From Algoriphagus winogradskyi (GTDB lineage: Bacteria; Bacteroidota; Bacteroidia; Cytophagales; Cyclobacteriaceae), in NCBI RefSeq assembly GCF_900182815.1, contig NZ_FXUA01000002.1:372001-436000 (forward strand): a DNA stretch of 64,000 bases, written 5' to 3'. Shown here one piece after another: positions 8,538-17,564 of this stretch. Made by a program: the position numbers and the translations under genes. The notes under the pieces are model-generated. The model saw only the letters and a list, made by a program, of their open reading frames with translations. It did not search any database and had not been told where the DNA came from. How positions within the stretch are numbered: the stretch's first letter is position 1; the number at the start of each line of letters is the position of its first letter.

Positions 8538-8952
8538 CAGGAAGTTCGTTTATGTCTGAATCCCCCTGATAGGGGAAATGCGCTCCAAGTTGCTCACCGG
8601 CCATGTGGATGCCGTCGATCAGACCTTGTGTAAATTGACCTTGCTTGAATAAGCCGGTCATGTGTTCTTTTATTTTTTCCCAGAAATCCTCCGGAACTAC
8701 TTCGTTGATGCCTTTGTCACCGAGAATGGCAAAGCGCTTATCGACAACAGCCAAGTAAAATAGTACGCCGTTTCGATCTTTGGTCTGGTGCATTTTGAGG
8801 GTGTCAAATACCTTCACCGCGCGATCGAGTACCTCGCCTTTGCATCGACTTTCTATATGCACTTGAATTTCTCCAGAGGTGGAAACTTCAGCAGACCGGA
8901 TCGCATTAACTATCGCTTCCCGATCTGCTGTTGAGAATAATTTCTCAGCCAT
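8515..8952 (-). CDS. Soluble TPM-domain protein
   Basis: A 145-residue TPM-domain protein without signal peptide or membrane helix (SGEIQVHIESRCKGEVLDRA, NGVLFYLAVVDKRFAILGDKGI). It is the cytoplasmic-looking partner of the membrane-anchored TPM protein whose start it overlaps by 23 bases. The pairing of a short and a long TPM protein behind LemA is a recurrent arrangement in Bacteroidota. Molecular function is not established. Confidence 0.86.
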   Translation of the reverse strand: MAEKLFSTADREAIVNAIRSAEVSTSGEIQVHIESRCKGEVLDRAVKVFDTLKMHQTKDRNGVLFYLAVVDKRFAILGDKGINEVVPEDFWEKIKEHMTGLFKQGQFTQGLIDGIHMAGEQLGAHFPYQGDSDINELPDEISFGS

Positions 8953-8963
8953 GATGAGTTGTA

Positions 8964-9554
8964 TTAAAATTGAACGGAAGGTGCATTCTCAGCTCCTGCG
9001 GATGCCTCGAAGTAACCTTTCTGCTCAAACCCGTACCAACCTGCAAAGATGTTGTTCGGGAAGGTTCGAAGATTTGAATTGTAATCCTGAACGGACTGAT
9101 TGAAATTACGTCTGGCGACAGCAATTCTATTTTCTGTGCCTTCCAGCTGAGCCTGAAGCTCTAAGAAATTTTGGTTTGCCTTTAATTCAGGATAGCGCTC
9201 CACACTTACGAGCAATCTGCCCAAAGCGCCGGAAAGGTTGTCCTGTGCTCCTTGGAATTCAGCAAGTTTTTCAGGAGTAAGAGTAGAAGCATCCACATTC
9301 ATAGAAGTTGCTTTAGCTCTTGCTTCGATAACTGCTGTCAAGGTTTCCTGCTCGAAATCTGCATAGCCTTTTACCGTATTTACCAGGTTAGGAATCAAGT
9401 CAGAACGACGCTGATATTGAGTCTCTACCTCAGCCCATTGGCCGTTGATCACTTCCTCTGTTTGCACAAAAGTATTATAGGTTCCTACAGCCTTGGTGTA
9501 AATGAAAATACCGAGCACCAACAGGATACCAATAGGAATAAGAAATTTTTTCAT
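8964..9554 (-). CDS. lemA: LemA family protein
   Basis: A 196-residue LemA protein: one N-terminal transmembrane helix (residues 4-25), then the helical LemA domain with VEEVINGQWAEVETQYQRR-like sequence, RRSDLIPNLVNTVKGYADFE and the conserved end AVARRNFNQSVQDYNSNLRTFPNNI. LemA proteins are inner-membrane proteins with a large soluble domain of uncertain role in envelope homeostasis. First gene of the lemA-TPM-TPM set, 11 bases before the next start. Confidence 0.94.
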   Translation of the reverse strand: MKKFLIPIGILLVLGIFIYTKAVGTYNTFVQTEEVINGQWAEVETQYQRRSDLIPNLVNTVKGYADFEQETLTAVIEARAKATSMNVDASTLTPEKLAEFQGAQDNLSGALGRLLVSVERYPELKANQNFLELQAQLEGTENRIAVARRNFNQSVQDYNSNLRTFPNNIFAGWYGFEQKGYFEASAGAENAPSVQF

Positions 9555-9672
9555 GTGTTTATATTGATTTTTAAAACTAGAATACTCACGTAATTGTGAC
9601 TGGGAGGTTTGACTTTTTCACCTTCCTTCTCTCAAAATTACCGCTTTTATCTTAATGGAACCAATTAGGACC

Positions 9673-10926
9673 TTAAATCTGCTGCCTGAGAATCAGACTG
9701 AACTTTAGATCTTTGTATTTAGTAAGGTCATCTGACTCATATCTACGAATCTCCAGTTCGATTTTCTTCCCAGGTACAGACCTGAGCAATTTGTTAATTT
9801 CTGACAGTTCCCAGATGAACGTTGGAACTTTATTAATAACAAGTATTTCATCATAGGCTTGTAAGCCAGCCCGACCTGCAGGAGACCCTGCACGTATCTC
9901 AGAAATATAAATCCTATTATCATCATCTATTATTTTTTTCAAAGACATCCCGCTCATATCAAATTGGAAGGGAGCGTAAAAATTATCTGCCTTCCGAACG
10001 AGTAAACGGTTTCTTTGATAATCAAAAATAAGTCTGGTGCGTCCTAGCACCTCTGCACCCAAGCTTCCCGAACGTCCGGATTCTTTGATCACATAGCTGT
10101 AGGGGGTTTCATTTGGATAGGATGTGAGCACTTCGTCTAGTTTGAAATTTGCCAGCTTCATGTAATCTACCCGACCAATGAAGCCGTAGAGTACTCCCCC
10201 GAGACTTTGCCCCAATGCAGATTCTATAAAAAGCGGAGGCATGGTAATGTTTTCGGACGTTTCACGGTTTAGCAAAAGACCGTGATTTGCCCCCGTATCG
10301 ATGAGTAGTTTTGGTTCCAGTATAGAGCCGTCCTTTTGTTTTACCATTACATTGATGTAGGGCTTATTATCTTGAACTTCCATGTTTAGCTTTCGGTAGA
10401 AAAGCGGTCTCCACTTTAGTGCGCCGGGCTCATAAAAAATTATTTTTCCGTCGTCGTAATTAATTTTCACTGGGTTATACTTGAAAAACTCGTAACCCAA
10501 GATCCCGTAAACTGGCACGCCGATCACAGACTCCAGCTCCAAAAACTCCTGTTCAAGCACAAGTAAACTTTGAAAAATTCCTTCAATTGGGCCTAAATCA
10601 AAGTTGTTTATTGGAGATACTGAAGCCATCAAATCTTCAGCCCCGTCAGCACCAACCAGTTTTATCCTACGTGTATATTCCAGATTAAGCGCGTCTCCTA
10701 GGGTTTTGCTAAATAGAATATTAGATCGTACCCCAGTATCAACCAAGAAATTTAATGGTGTATTTCCATTGATTGATACAGGGATTATGATCAGGCTATT
10801 TGAAGAATAGAAAGGTAAGGTCACCTTGCGTTTATCCTCTTTCATGAAAAAACCAGGCACCTGACCATTACACAGAAGCTGCGCAGCTAGCAAAAATATA
10901 AGGAGTAAGGGTAAGCGTTTATACAT
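9673..10926 (-). CDS. Retropepsin-like aspartyl protease with PDZ domain
   Basis: A 417-residue exported protein (signal peptide to about residue 22). Two aspartyl protease half-sites are present: FLVDTGVRSNILF (about 60) and LLIDTGANHGLLL (about 208), so one chain supplies both DTG motifs. A PDZ domain follows at about 325-410 (ISEIRAGSPAGRAGLQAYDEILVIN). This domain order is common in Bacteroidota periplasmic proteins. Predicted periplasmic peptidase or peptide-binding protein, substrate unknown. It is upstream of lemA in the same direction with a 118-base gap, so cotranscription is possible but not shown. Confidence 0.9.
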   Translation of the reverse strand: MYKRLPLLLIFLLAAQLLCNGQVPGFFMKEDKRKVTLPFYSSNSLIIIPVSINGNTPLNFLVDTGVRSNILFSKTLGDALNLEYTRRIKLVGADGAEDLMASVSPINNFDLGPIEGIFQSLLVLEQEFLELESVIGVPVYGILGYEFFKYNPVKINYDDGKIIFYEPGALKWRPLFYRKLNMEVQDNKPYINVMVKQKDGSILEPKLLIDTGANHGLLLNRETSENITMPPLFIESALGQSLGGVLYGFIGRVDYMKLANFKLDEVLTSYPNETPYSYVIKESGRSGSLGAEVLGRTRLIFDYQRNRLLVRKADNFYAPFQFDMSGMSLKKIIDDDNRIYISEIRAGSPAGRAGLQAYDEILVINKVPTFIWELSEINKLLRSVPGKKIELEIRRYESDDLTKYKDLKFSLILRQQI

Positions 10927-11097
10927 AGAATATTGAAAACCCGGATCGTTCTAATAAGTTAATCTGTTTTGTGAATATTATAAGGAAACTTACAAAAACA
11001 ACCAATTTAACTGGATCTGTATACGGATTATATCGGTATTGTTTTAATTAGACTGAAACCAAATTACTGACTTTAGTCAATCCTGTTTGTCAAAAAA

Positions 11098-11112
11098 ATG
11101 AGAATGACTCAT
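11098..11112. promoter_or_regulatory. Inverted repeat upstream of the Fur-family gene
   Basis: ATGAG-AATGA-CTCAT, five-base arms around a five-base centre, 26 bases before the fur-like start codon. It could be a self-binding operator, but it does not match the classical Fur box closely. Confidence 0.35.
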
Positions 11113-11137
11113 CTTTAATTTAAATTATTTTGACCCC

Positions 11138-11608
11138 ATGGCAGACAAGGCCCTCATAGAAAAGGCTAAGAAAATCTTCGAAAATTTTCTAACCAAGCAA
11201 GGAAGTAGGAAAACGCCCGAGAGATTTTCAGTAATAGATGAATTGTACTCTCTTCCAGAAGACGAGCATATGGACGTGGAAGGGCTTTTTTTGAGTATGA
11301 GAAACAAAGGCTATACCATCAGCCGAGCCACTATTTATAATACGCTGGATCTATTGGTGGAAAGTGGACTCGCTGTAAAGCATCAGTTCAAAGACAAAGT
11401 AGCACTCTACGAACAAGCACTTACTTACAAGCATCATGATCATCATGTATGTAATCAATGCCGTAAAATCCGGGAATTTTCAGATCCTAAAATCAATGAG
11501 ATCAAAGAGGAAATAGGCAAAACTTTTAAATCAGCTATCAGAACGCATTCTCTTGTTCTTTACGGGGATTGTGAGATTGAAAACTGTGAAAACCTTCCGG
11601 TGATCTAA
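11138..11608 (+). CDS. Fur-family metalloregulator (Fur/PerR/Zur type)
   Basis: A 156-residue transcription regulator. The winged helix occupies about residues 1-85 (TISRATIYNTLDLLVESGL recognition region), followed by the dimerisation domain with metal-site HHDHH (99-103) and the structural zinc pair Cys105/Cys108. A second cysteine pair at Cys145/Cys150 completes the tetrad. The sequence does not decide between iron (Fur), peroxide (PerR) or zinc (Zur) sensing. It stands alone and convergently overlaps the next gene by four bases at 11605-11608. Confidence 0.9.
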   Translation: MADKALIEKAKKIFENFLTKQGSRKTPERFSVIDELYSLPEDEHMDVEGLFLSMRNKGYTISRATIYNTLDLLVESGLAVKHQFKDKVALYEQALTYKHHDHHVCNQCRKIREFSDPKINEIKEEIGKTFKSAIRTHSLVLYGDCEIENCENLPVI

Positions 11609-12039
11609 GCAAAAATCTTTTTGTAGATGGGTTTGCGGTACAAAAACTGTAAATAAATCGCTGGATATAAAAGCACAGTAGCCAGACCAAAAGGTGCTGA
11701 AAACTCGATTTCATCCCGGATAATCGAATTATTACCCTCTTTGATTATTCTGTGCTTATGTCGCCATTTCTTCAGGAAAAAAGGAAGTTGTGTCCCAATA
11801 TCCACAAAGTAATATTCCGTGGCGGTAGTTTGGCTCTCTGAGATTTCGCTCGTCCATTGTTGCTTGAAAAGTAAAAAGTCCAATTCCAGTGACACCAGAT
11901 CCCCAACCTTAGATCCATCGAATCTCGCCAGTTTCACAGGTGGAAATGGCGGACTTAGTTTCGAGAAAAGGGTCTCGTCAAAGCCGTTTTTCACAGACAG
12001 GTAGTCTTGGTTGACTTGAGTGGATAGGTTTATTTTCAT
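11605..12039 (-). CDS. SRPBCC-like ligand-binding protein (putative)
   Basis: A 144-residue protein without signal peptide. The pattern MKINLSTQVNQDY at the N-terminus, FDGSKVGDLVSLELDF, FVDIGTQLPFFLKKWRHKHRI and a C-terminal hydrophobic helix resembles SRPBCC/START-like small proteins annotated in Bacteroidota. Function is unknown. It is six bases downstream of the oxidase subunit III-like gene and so probably cotranscribed with it. Confidence 0.65.
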   Translation of the reverse strand: MKINLSTQVNQDYLSVKNGFDETLFSKLSPPFPPVKLARFDGSKVGDLVSLELDFLLFKQQWTSEISESQTTATEYYFVDIGTQLPFFLKKWRHKHRIIKEGNNSIIRDEIEFSAPFGLATVLLYPAIYLQFLYRKPIYKKIFA

Positions 12040-12045
12040 GATTTG

Positions 12046-12660
12046 TTAGAAGCTAAGGACGAATAAAAGAAAGAGAATCAACCAAATTCCATCCATAAAA
12101 TGCCAATAAAAAGTAAACAGGCGGACACGCATTTTCTCGAAGGGATTGGTGTGAATTATTAACTTTTTTATTTCATCGGTTCTACTTTTTTCAAGTTGAA
12201 AATAAAGAATCAAGCCAAAAATCATGGCTCCTAATAGGTGGAAAATATGGATGCCACTGAGCACATATAGAAAACTTCCACTAGGGATCCCTGTAAATTC
12301 TATGCCTTTTTCTTTCAACTCAAACCAACCGATTACTTGCAGGATCGTAAAGGCGGATCCTAATAATACCGTATTTCTAAGGGTGCTGAGTAACTTTTCA
12401 GTGTTTTCTTCCTGATAAGCGATTCGTATAGATGTAGCCGAAAACCCACTCAATACCAATAAAAAAGTAGAAACAACAAAGGCTACCGGCACTGTTTGGT
12501 TCATTCCAGAGAGGAGATTTCGGGAAGAGACCAAAAACGCAAAAGTCAGAAACAGAAATATAAGTCCGCTACCAAACATTCCCAAGTAGAGCATGGTCTC
12601 ATAGGGATGAAGTCTTTCAATCCGCTGAAATAGGGTGAGTTGTTGCTTGGACGTTCTCAT
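12046..12660 (-). CDS. Heme-copper oxidase subunit III-like membrane protein
   Basis: A 204-residue membrane protein with about five helices. The start at the ATG of MRTSKQQLT is chosen; a TTG-initiated form begins at 12678. The C-terminal LFTFYWHFMDGIWLILF is the hallmark of cytochrome c oxidase subunit III and HIFHLLGAMIFGLILYF fits helix IV. No subunits I, II or IV are adjacent, so it is either an orphan subunit serving an oxidase encoded elsewhere or a divergent assembly protein. Confidence 0.82.
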   Translation of the reverse strand: MRTSKQQLTLFQRIERLHPYETMLYLGMFGSGLIFLFLTFAFLVSSRNLLSGMNQTVPVAFVVSTFLLVLSGFSATSIRIAYQEENTEKLLSTLRNTVLLGSAFTILQVIGWFELKEKGIEFTGIPSGSFLYVLSGIHIFHLLGAMIFGLILYFQLEKSRTDEIKKLIIHTNPFEKMRVRLFTFYWHFMDGIWLILFLLFVLSF

Positions 12661-12783
12661 TATTCTGAAAACAGTCAACTGAGGCGAAGGTTCAGAAAAA
12701 TATCAAACAACTTGACTTTTATTGTTTGGAAATTACCCTTGCATCTGTTCGTTTCCCACAAATGGATAATTGATGTTGGGGGA

Positions 12784-12902
12784 GAAACGAAAAGAGTCGG
12801 TTTTGAGCTACTGATTTTATTTTTTTTTAGGTCTGGCCTGTGAGGACACAGACCACGGGGATGGCATCTTTAAAGACACGAACATCGGCGACGAGCCTAG
12901 GC
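12784..12902. repeat. Palindrome-rich intergenic element (candidate dispersed repeat)
   Basis: The stretch after the last DUF4221-like gene carries CTGTG-AGGA-CACAG (12838-12851) within a larger GTCTG...CAGAC repeat, TCTTTAAAGA, and GCCTAGGC (12895-12902), and is more GC-rich than its flanks. It has no U-tract in the right orientation for a terminator of the minus-strand array. It encodes nothing convincing. Whether it recurs in the genome cannot be seen here. Confidence 0.4.
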
Positions 12903-12903
12903 A

Positions 12904-14076
12904 TTAGTCATTTTCGAAGCTTGGCTTTAATCGGATAAAGGCCAGCTGATTCTCTTTTTTCAAGTAGGTATAGATAGAGCCGTTGTGAACAAATGTTTTT
13001 TCTTCGAAGTATTTGCCAATAATCGGAATGTAATTTTGAAGCTTTTGCTCATGGATCTGCTCCAGTGTCTCATCAAAAACTGTCAACACGTAGATATACT
13101 TAGGTCTCTGTGGATTGCTCTTGTCCAGTTCTCGGCTGTAGCGATAGAAGCGCTGGGCATTTTGATCCTTGAGTAACGGCCCAAAGGTTACCTCATCATT
13201 CTTGCGGTTTACCCAATACATAAAGAGGCGTTGATTGGTAATGTCTTGTCTGTAGTTACCAGATTTCTTATCCGAAGTGATTTGGCTGTGGTATGTTTTA
13301 TTGGTGACCGTGCCGCTTTCTGCATCATAATACCATAATTCATTGCTGGCAGAGGTGGACAAAATGATATCCGGTCCATTCAGAAGCAAGTATTTCAATT
13401 CGGGCGAACTATTTCTCTTACCGATATCATAATCTACTGTGATGGTATATTGCTTCAATTGATCCCAAAAGTCAATTGGAATAAGCTTTAAAGACCTATC
13501 CACAAGACTGACTTTAGCTATCCCCAGTACGTTCCCCCCAATTTTGAAATTACCATAAAAGCTTGCTAAATAGGAGCCGTCCGTAGCGATTTCTCCTAGT
13601 CCATCGATCTCAGTATCAAAAGGCAAGCGATCTCCCGATAGTTCTCGGTTAATGAGTTCATAGCTATCTATCTTCTTACCCTCCGCATTGAGCTTGTGGA
13701 TTACTTTGTATTCTTTAAAAAATGTATTGTCAAATAAGGTTTTCTTGAGTCCAAAGGGGAAATATTGCTTGACACTGTTGGGTCCATTGATCTTATAGTT
13801 GATGATACTATCCAATTTCAAAGTCTCCATATTGATTACTTCTACTCTGGCGCTTTCTGGAGTTAGGTTATATAGGATGCCTTCTCTCGCCGAATAATCC
13901 GACATGCTGAGATCCATTTCCAGATAAATCTGCTCCTCCCCGGCATCGATAAAAACAGTATCGAGCACATAATTAAAACCAGGAGAAACATTGGCTGTAG
14001 CAAGCTGTACTTCCACGGGTTTCTCACTGCAGGAGGCAAGCATGAGTAAAAGTACCAGAACAGAGATTTGCTTCAT
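12904..14076 (-). CDS. DUF4221-like lipoprotein, array member 1 (promoter-distal)
   Basis: A 390-residue lipoprotein (signal MKQISVLVLLLMLASC, anchored Cys16). The fold is probably a beta-propeller: repeated strand pairs such as GILYNLTPESARVEVINMET and the N-terminal VLDTVFIDAGEEQIYLEMD match the other nine array members. The C-terminal signature reads FVHNGSIYTYLKKENQLAFIRLKP. It is the last gene of the minus-strand array and the only one preceded by a sizeable gap (60 bases). Family assignment to DUF4221 is from memory of length, lipobox and Bacteroidota restriction. Function unknown; envelope localisation inferred. Confidence 0.85.
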   Translation of the reverse strand: MKQISVLVLLLMLASCSEKPVEVQLATANVSPGFNYVLDTVFIDAGEEQIYLEMDLSMSDYSAREGILYNLTPESARVEVINMETLKLDSIINYKINGPNSVKQYFPFGLKKTLFDNTFFKEYKVIHKLNAEGKKIDSYELINRELSGDRLPFDTEIDGLGEIATDGSYLASFYGNFKIGGNVLGIAKVSLVDRSLKLIPIDFWDQLKQYTITVDYDIGKRNSSPELKYLLLNGPDIILSTSASNELWYYDAESGTVTNKTYHSQITSDKKSGNYRQDITNQRLFMYWVNRKNDEVTFGPLLKDQNAQRFYRYSRELDKSNPQRPKYIYVLTVFDETLEQIHEQKLQNYIPIIGKYFEEKTFVHNGSIYTYLKKENQLAFIRLKPSFEND

Positions 14077-14136
14077 TCCCTAAAAATTAAAGTCAAAAAT
14101 CCATAAAGCCAATTTATTGGTACGTTTCATTTATTC

Positions 14137-15285
14137 TTACTTCTCCATAAAAGTTGGTTTCAGTCTGATAAAAGCCATTTCGTCTTCGATATTGAGAAAA
14201 CTATAGAGCATACCGTCCTTAAAGAATGGTTTTCTGAAATTATAAAACTCTTCAAGTTCTTGCTCTTTGAGCATCTTAAAATCAGCATCAAAAAAGGTGA
14301 CTACCTGCTTGAAAACAACAGAATCCGCAATCATGCGGTCTTTGTCTATACTCAGTCTCCAGAAACTATTTTGCTCAGGTAATTTCAAAAATTCTTCAAA
14401 AGAAACTTGTTCGTTTTTTGCTTTCTCAGCATCCGCCCATTCTTTATTTGAGTGTACCTCATTAGGGTAATTTGCTTTTTTTTCGTTGGCTGTAAGGCTT
14501 GCGCTAAAACTGAAGTGATCAAGGCTGTCCATGTTGACATCATAAATATACACTTCGTTGTACGCCGAAGATGAAATAATCAGATTATGATCAATGAAAC
14601 TCAAGTATGAATATTCGCCAATACTAATACCCGGGGCATTGCCTTCTTGATGCATGATTTCAAATTGCTTTAGCTCTTGGAATAAGTCCATTGAAACATA
14701 TTTATTCAAGCCCGAAGCTAAATCAATCACAACAATTCCTTGTGCTGGAGTTTTGTAATCAAAGTTGACTAAAGTGCTCGCGAGTAATTTGCCATCATCG
14801 GAAAGTACGCTGGTCCAGCCAATTTTCTCTTCCTCTTTTTGATCATTATTTTGAATTTTGATTTGATCAAATTCAATGGTATTGACCAGTTTCCCTTGCT
14901 CAGAGACGAGGTGGATTTTAAACTGACCAAGCAAATCGATGTTACCATTTTCCAATACCTGAATTTTCCCATAATAAGGGAGCCCAATTCCATCAGGACC
15001 TTCTTTTTCCAATTGGACTGTCTTCTCTAATTTGAGGTCGTCCAAGTTTACAATCTCAAGCAGGAGCGATTGAGGATTAAGATTATACAGGTATTTCCGG
15101 TCTGGGGAGACATCAGATAAACTCAAATCCCAATTGAGGAAAAAGAAATGCTCCCCGGCATCCACTATGACTGTGTCTACTGTGTAGCTGAAATCAAAGT
15201 CCTCATCTGCCGTGTGTTCAGATTTTTTCTCCGAAGAGCAGCTGGCGACTAAGATTGCGAGAATTAAACAGTTGAATTTATTCAT
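14137..15285 (-). CDS. DUF4221-like lipoprotein, array member 2
   Basis: A 382-residue lipoprotein with lipobox LVASC. Matches its neighbours in the opening SYTVDTVIVDAGEHFFFLN, the KEGPDGIG turn near residue 100, and the closing FFKDGMLYSFLNIEDEMAFIRL. It belongs to the subgroup (members 1-5) that ends in an I/VRLKPxF-type tail. Its ATG overlaps the stop of member 3 as ATGAATAA (15278-15285), which favours translational coupling. Confidence 0.86.
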   Translation of the reverse strand: MNKFNCLILAILVASCSSEKKSEHTADEDFDFSYTVDTVIVDAGEHFFFLNWDLSLSDVSPDRKYLYNLNPQSLLLEIVNLDDLKLEKTVQLEKEGPDGIGLPYYGKIQVLENGNIDLLGQFKIHLVSEQGKLVNTIEFDQIKIQNNDQKEEEKIGWTSVLSDDGKLLASTLVNFDYKTPAQGIVVIDLASGLNKYVSMDLFQELKQFEIMHQEGNAPGISIGEYSYLSFIDHNLIISSSAYNEVYIYDVNMDSLDHFSFSASLTANEKKANYPNEVHSNKEWADAEKAKNEQVSFEEFLKLPEQNSFWRLSIDKDRMIADSVVFKQVVTFFDADFKMLKEQELEEFYNFRKPFFKDGMLYSFLNIEDEMAFIRLKPTFMEK

Positions 15286-16396
15286 AGTTAATTTTTGGTG
15301 TTAAGACTTCAAAAGCCATTTCGTCATTGCTATTGATGAAGCGGTAGATTTTACCGTCCCGGATGAATTTGAATCCATGATAATCTCCTAGGCCTGCTTC
15401 TTCATGGATCAGATTAAAGTCTGTATCGAAAATGGAAAGAATACCTTTTTGATCTAGAAAACTGATCCTGTAATACAATTGACGTTCGAAGTCATACATG
15501 AATTTTCCAAAATTAGGCTCTTTGGCCCGAGCTCTTGCGGACTCTTCATATCCCTCCATGGTGGCTACTTTTCTTTCAAATTTCCCCGGCTTTTGGTCAG
15601 GCAAAAGATCAGTTTGGAAGTCGTAGGTTAGCAGGCTGTCCTTTTCAATATCGTAAACAGATACACTATTGATTGAATTCTGAGAAATGATAATTTTAGA
15701 ATCGTTTAGCAAAAGGCTGAAATTGTCCCCTTTAGTCATTGGCATCATACCATCTATTTCCGCTGTTATGGTAAATTCCTCCAGCGCAGCCAGTTTGGGA
15801 ACTTCGATTAATTTCAATTCGAATGTATTCAAATCTATAATTGCCAACCCATCTGCCATGCTGGATCCTCCCCTGCCTTTACCGGAATAGGTGCCATAGA
15901 ATTTAGAGCCGTCAGATGAAATGATTCCATCAAAACTAATCAGCTCACCCGTTCCCAACTGCTCCTGGATACGCTCATCGCCATCCCAATTCAAGGATCT
16001 TTTCAGAATCCCATTTGCATCTACATGTCTCAGACCTGTGAAAGAGGAAAAGAACAATTCACCTGAATCGGTTATATTGATCATGTCTACCCCGAAGGTT
16101 CCTATACCTGTGGGGCCTTCTTTCTCAAACTTGATAGTATCGATCAACTCTCTTGTATCCAAGTCTATAATATCTATTCGGTATTTAGGATGGTTGAATG
16201 TGTAGAGCTTGTCTTCATTGGTGAGGGTGGAACCTGCCAATCCTCTGTTCAAAAACAAAAATTCCCCCTTAGAGTCGATGTAAACTGTGTCCAGCTCATA
16301 AGAAAACTGGAAGTTCTTGTTTTCCCCATCAGCTTTTTTTTCTGAAGAGCAGCTTGCAGAAGCAAGGAGTATCAGTAAAAGTATAACCCTATTCAT
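15278..16396 (-). CDS. DUF4221-like lipoprotein, array member 3
   Basis: A 372-residue lipoprotein, the shortest of the array, with signal MNRVILLLILLASASC. Shared landmarks are YELDTVYIDSKGEFLFLN, FEKEGPTGIG and the C-terminal KIYRFINSNDEMAFEVLTP, where the usual VEDELGF reads SNDEMAF. The start overlaps the stop of member 4 by eight bases (ATGAATAG). Unknown function; no catalytic motif seen. Confidence 0.86.
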   Translation of the reverse strand: MNRVILLLILLASASCSSEKKADGENKNFQFSYELDTVYIDSKGEFLFLNRGLAGSTLTNEDKLYTFNHPKYRIDIIDLDTRELIDTIKFEKEGPTGIGTFGVDMINITDSGELFFSSFTGLRHVDANGILKRSLNWDGDERIQEQLGTGELISFDGIISSDGSKFYGTYSGKGRGGSSMADGLAIIDLNTFELKLIEVPKLAALEEFTITAEIDGMMPMTKGDNFSLLLNDSKIIISQNSINSVSVYDIEKDSLLTYDFQTDLLPDQKPGKFERKVATMEGYEESARARAKEPNFGKFMYDFERQLYYRISFLDQKGILSIFDTDFNLIHEEAGLGDYHGFKFIRDGKIYRFINSNDEMAFEVLTPKINYE

Positions 16397-17564
16397 CTTT
16401 AAAATTTGGTTTGAGCCTCACAAAGGCCAGTTCGTCTTCTAAATTTAAAAACATATATAGATCTCCTTTTCTGAAAAAACTAAGGGAAGGAAGTCCTTCA
16501 AAAGGCAATGCATCTCCCTCATCTAATTCAGTTTCAGCTATCTGGTTCAGGCCACTGTCCAGTACAGTTATAAAAAAAGAAAAGATAGGGTCGGCAGCGC
16601 TTCCCCCATTTCTCTCCCGACTGATTCTCCAGAAGTATCCTCGCTCATCATCATGACTCCAAGGACCAAAAGTCACTTCCTGCTTCTTCAGGGTATGAAA
16701 TTCATCAAACTGCTCCAATGAATTTGCCTTTTTAGGATACAGCCCCGGCTTTTCATCAGGCAAAAATTCACTGGCAAGTTTAATTTCACGATACTCTCCA
16801 GATTCCAAGTTTAGACTTAAGAGTCGATTATGTGCTGAATTGGAATGTAGAATTTCAGTTTCTGTAAGTGTTATAAAACTCCGTTCTCCAGCCCTCGCGC
16901 CAGCCCGCTCGCCGTCTGGTGAAGATAATTCGTACTTCTCGAGCGATTGAAATACGTCCAACTTGATTAAGCGCTTGCTTAGCTGCTCCAGGTCTAAGAT
17001 AGCTAAGCCTTGAAGTCCTTCACCATCCAAAAGATAATCTCCATAGTGACTGACGAAGTATTTCCCTGAGCGGTTGATTTTACCCATGCCGTCAATTTCC
17101 ATTTTGTCTGGAAGGGTATCGCCCGAAAAACTTGCGTTGCTGAGCCGGAACTGACCCACTTTTTCACCCGCCGCATTGAGATGAATAATAGATCTATAAT
17201 CTGTAAACCACTTCTCTCCAGAATCAGTAATTTTGGTACCAGAAGTGAACATTTCTTTGACGGAATTTGGGCCGTCTTGATCGTACTGGATGATTTCTAG
17301 TAGTTCCCCCTTTTTCATATCGATCACTTCCATCCGGCTGGTTTGTGGATTAAGGTTGTATAAAAGGTCAGTTTTGGGATCGTAATCGGATATGTAAAGT
17401 CCCATATTCAGGAATAGAAACTCGTCCTTGGCATCGATGTATACCGTGTCGATTTGATAGCTGAAAGAGATTGATTCTACCTGCGTATTTTCAGCACCGT
17501 CTTTAGTGCCGCAGCTGGCTAAAACTGCCAGAATAATCGGGGCAAGTAGTCTAAGTTTATTCAT
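16389..17564 (-). CDS. DUF4221-like lipoprotein, array member 4
   Basis: A 391-residue lipoprotein. The start is set at MNKLRLLAPIILAVLASC, which gives a clean signal peptide and an eight-base ATGAATAA overlap with member 5, rather than 11 codons upstream. Shared motifs are YQIDTVYIDAKDEFLFLN, YDQDGPNSVKEM and LYMFLNLEDELAFVRLKP. A repeat-like ERAGARAGERS insertion lies mid-protein. Function unknown. Confidence 0.86.
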   Translation of the reverse strand: MNKLRLLAPIILAVLASCGTKDGAENTQVESISFSYQIDTVYIDAKDEFLFLNMGLYISDYDPKTDLLYNLNPQTSRMEVIDMKKGELLEIIQYDQDGPNSVKEMFTSGTKITDSGEKWFTDYRSIIHLNAAGEKVGQFRLSNASFSGDTLPDKMEIDGMGKINRSGKYFVSHYGDYLLDGEGLQGLAILDLEQLSKRLIKLDVFQSLEKYELSSPDGERAGARAGERSFITLTETEILHSNSAHNRLLSLNLESGEYREIKLASEFLPDEKPGLYPKKANSLEQFDEFHTLKKQEVTFGPWSHDDERGYFWRISRERNGGSAADPIFSFFITVLDSGLNQIAETELDEGDALPFEGLPSLSFFRKGDLYMFLNLEDELAFVRLKPNFKDE

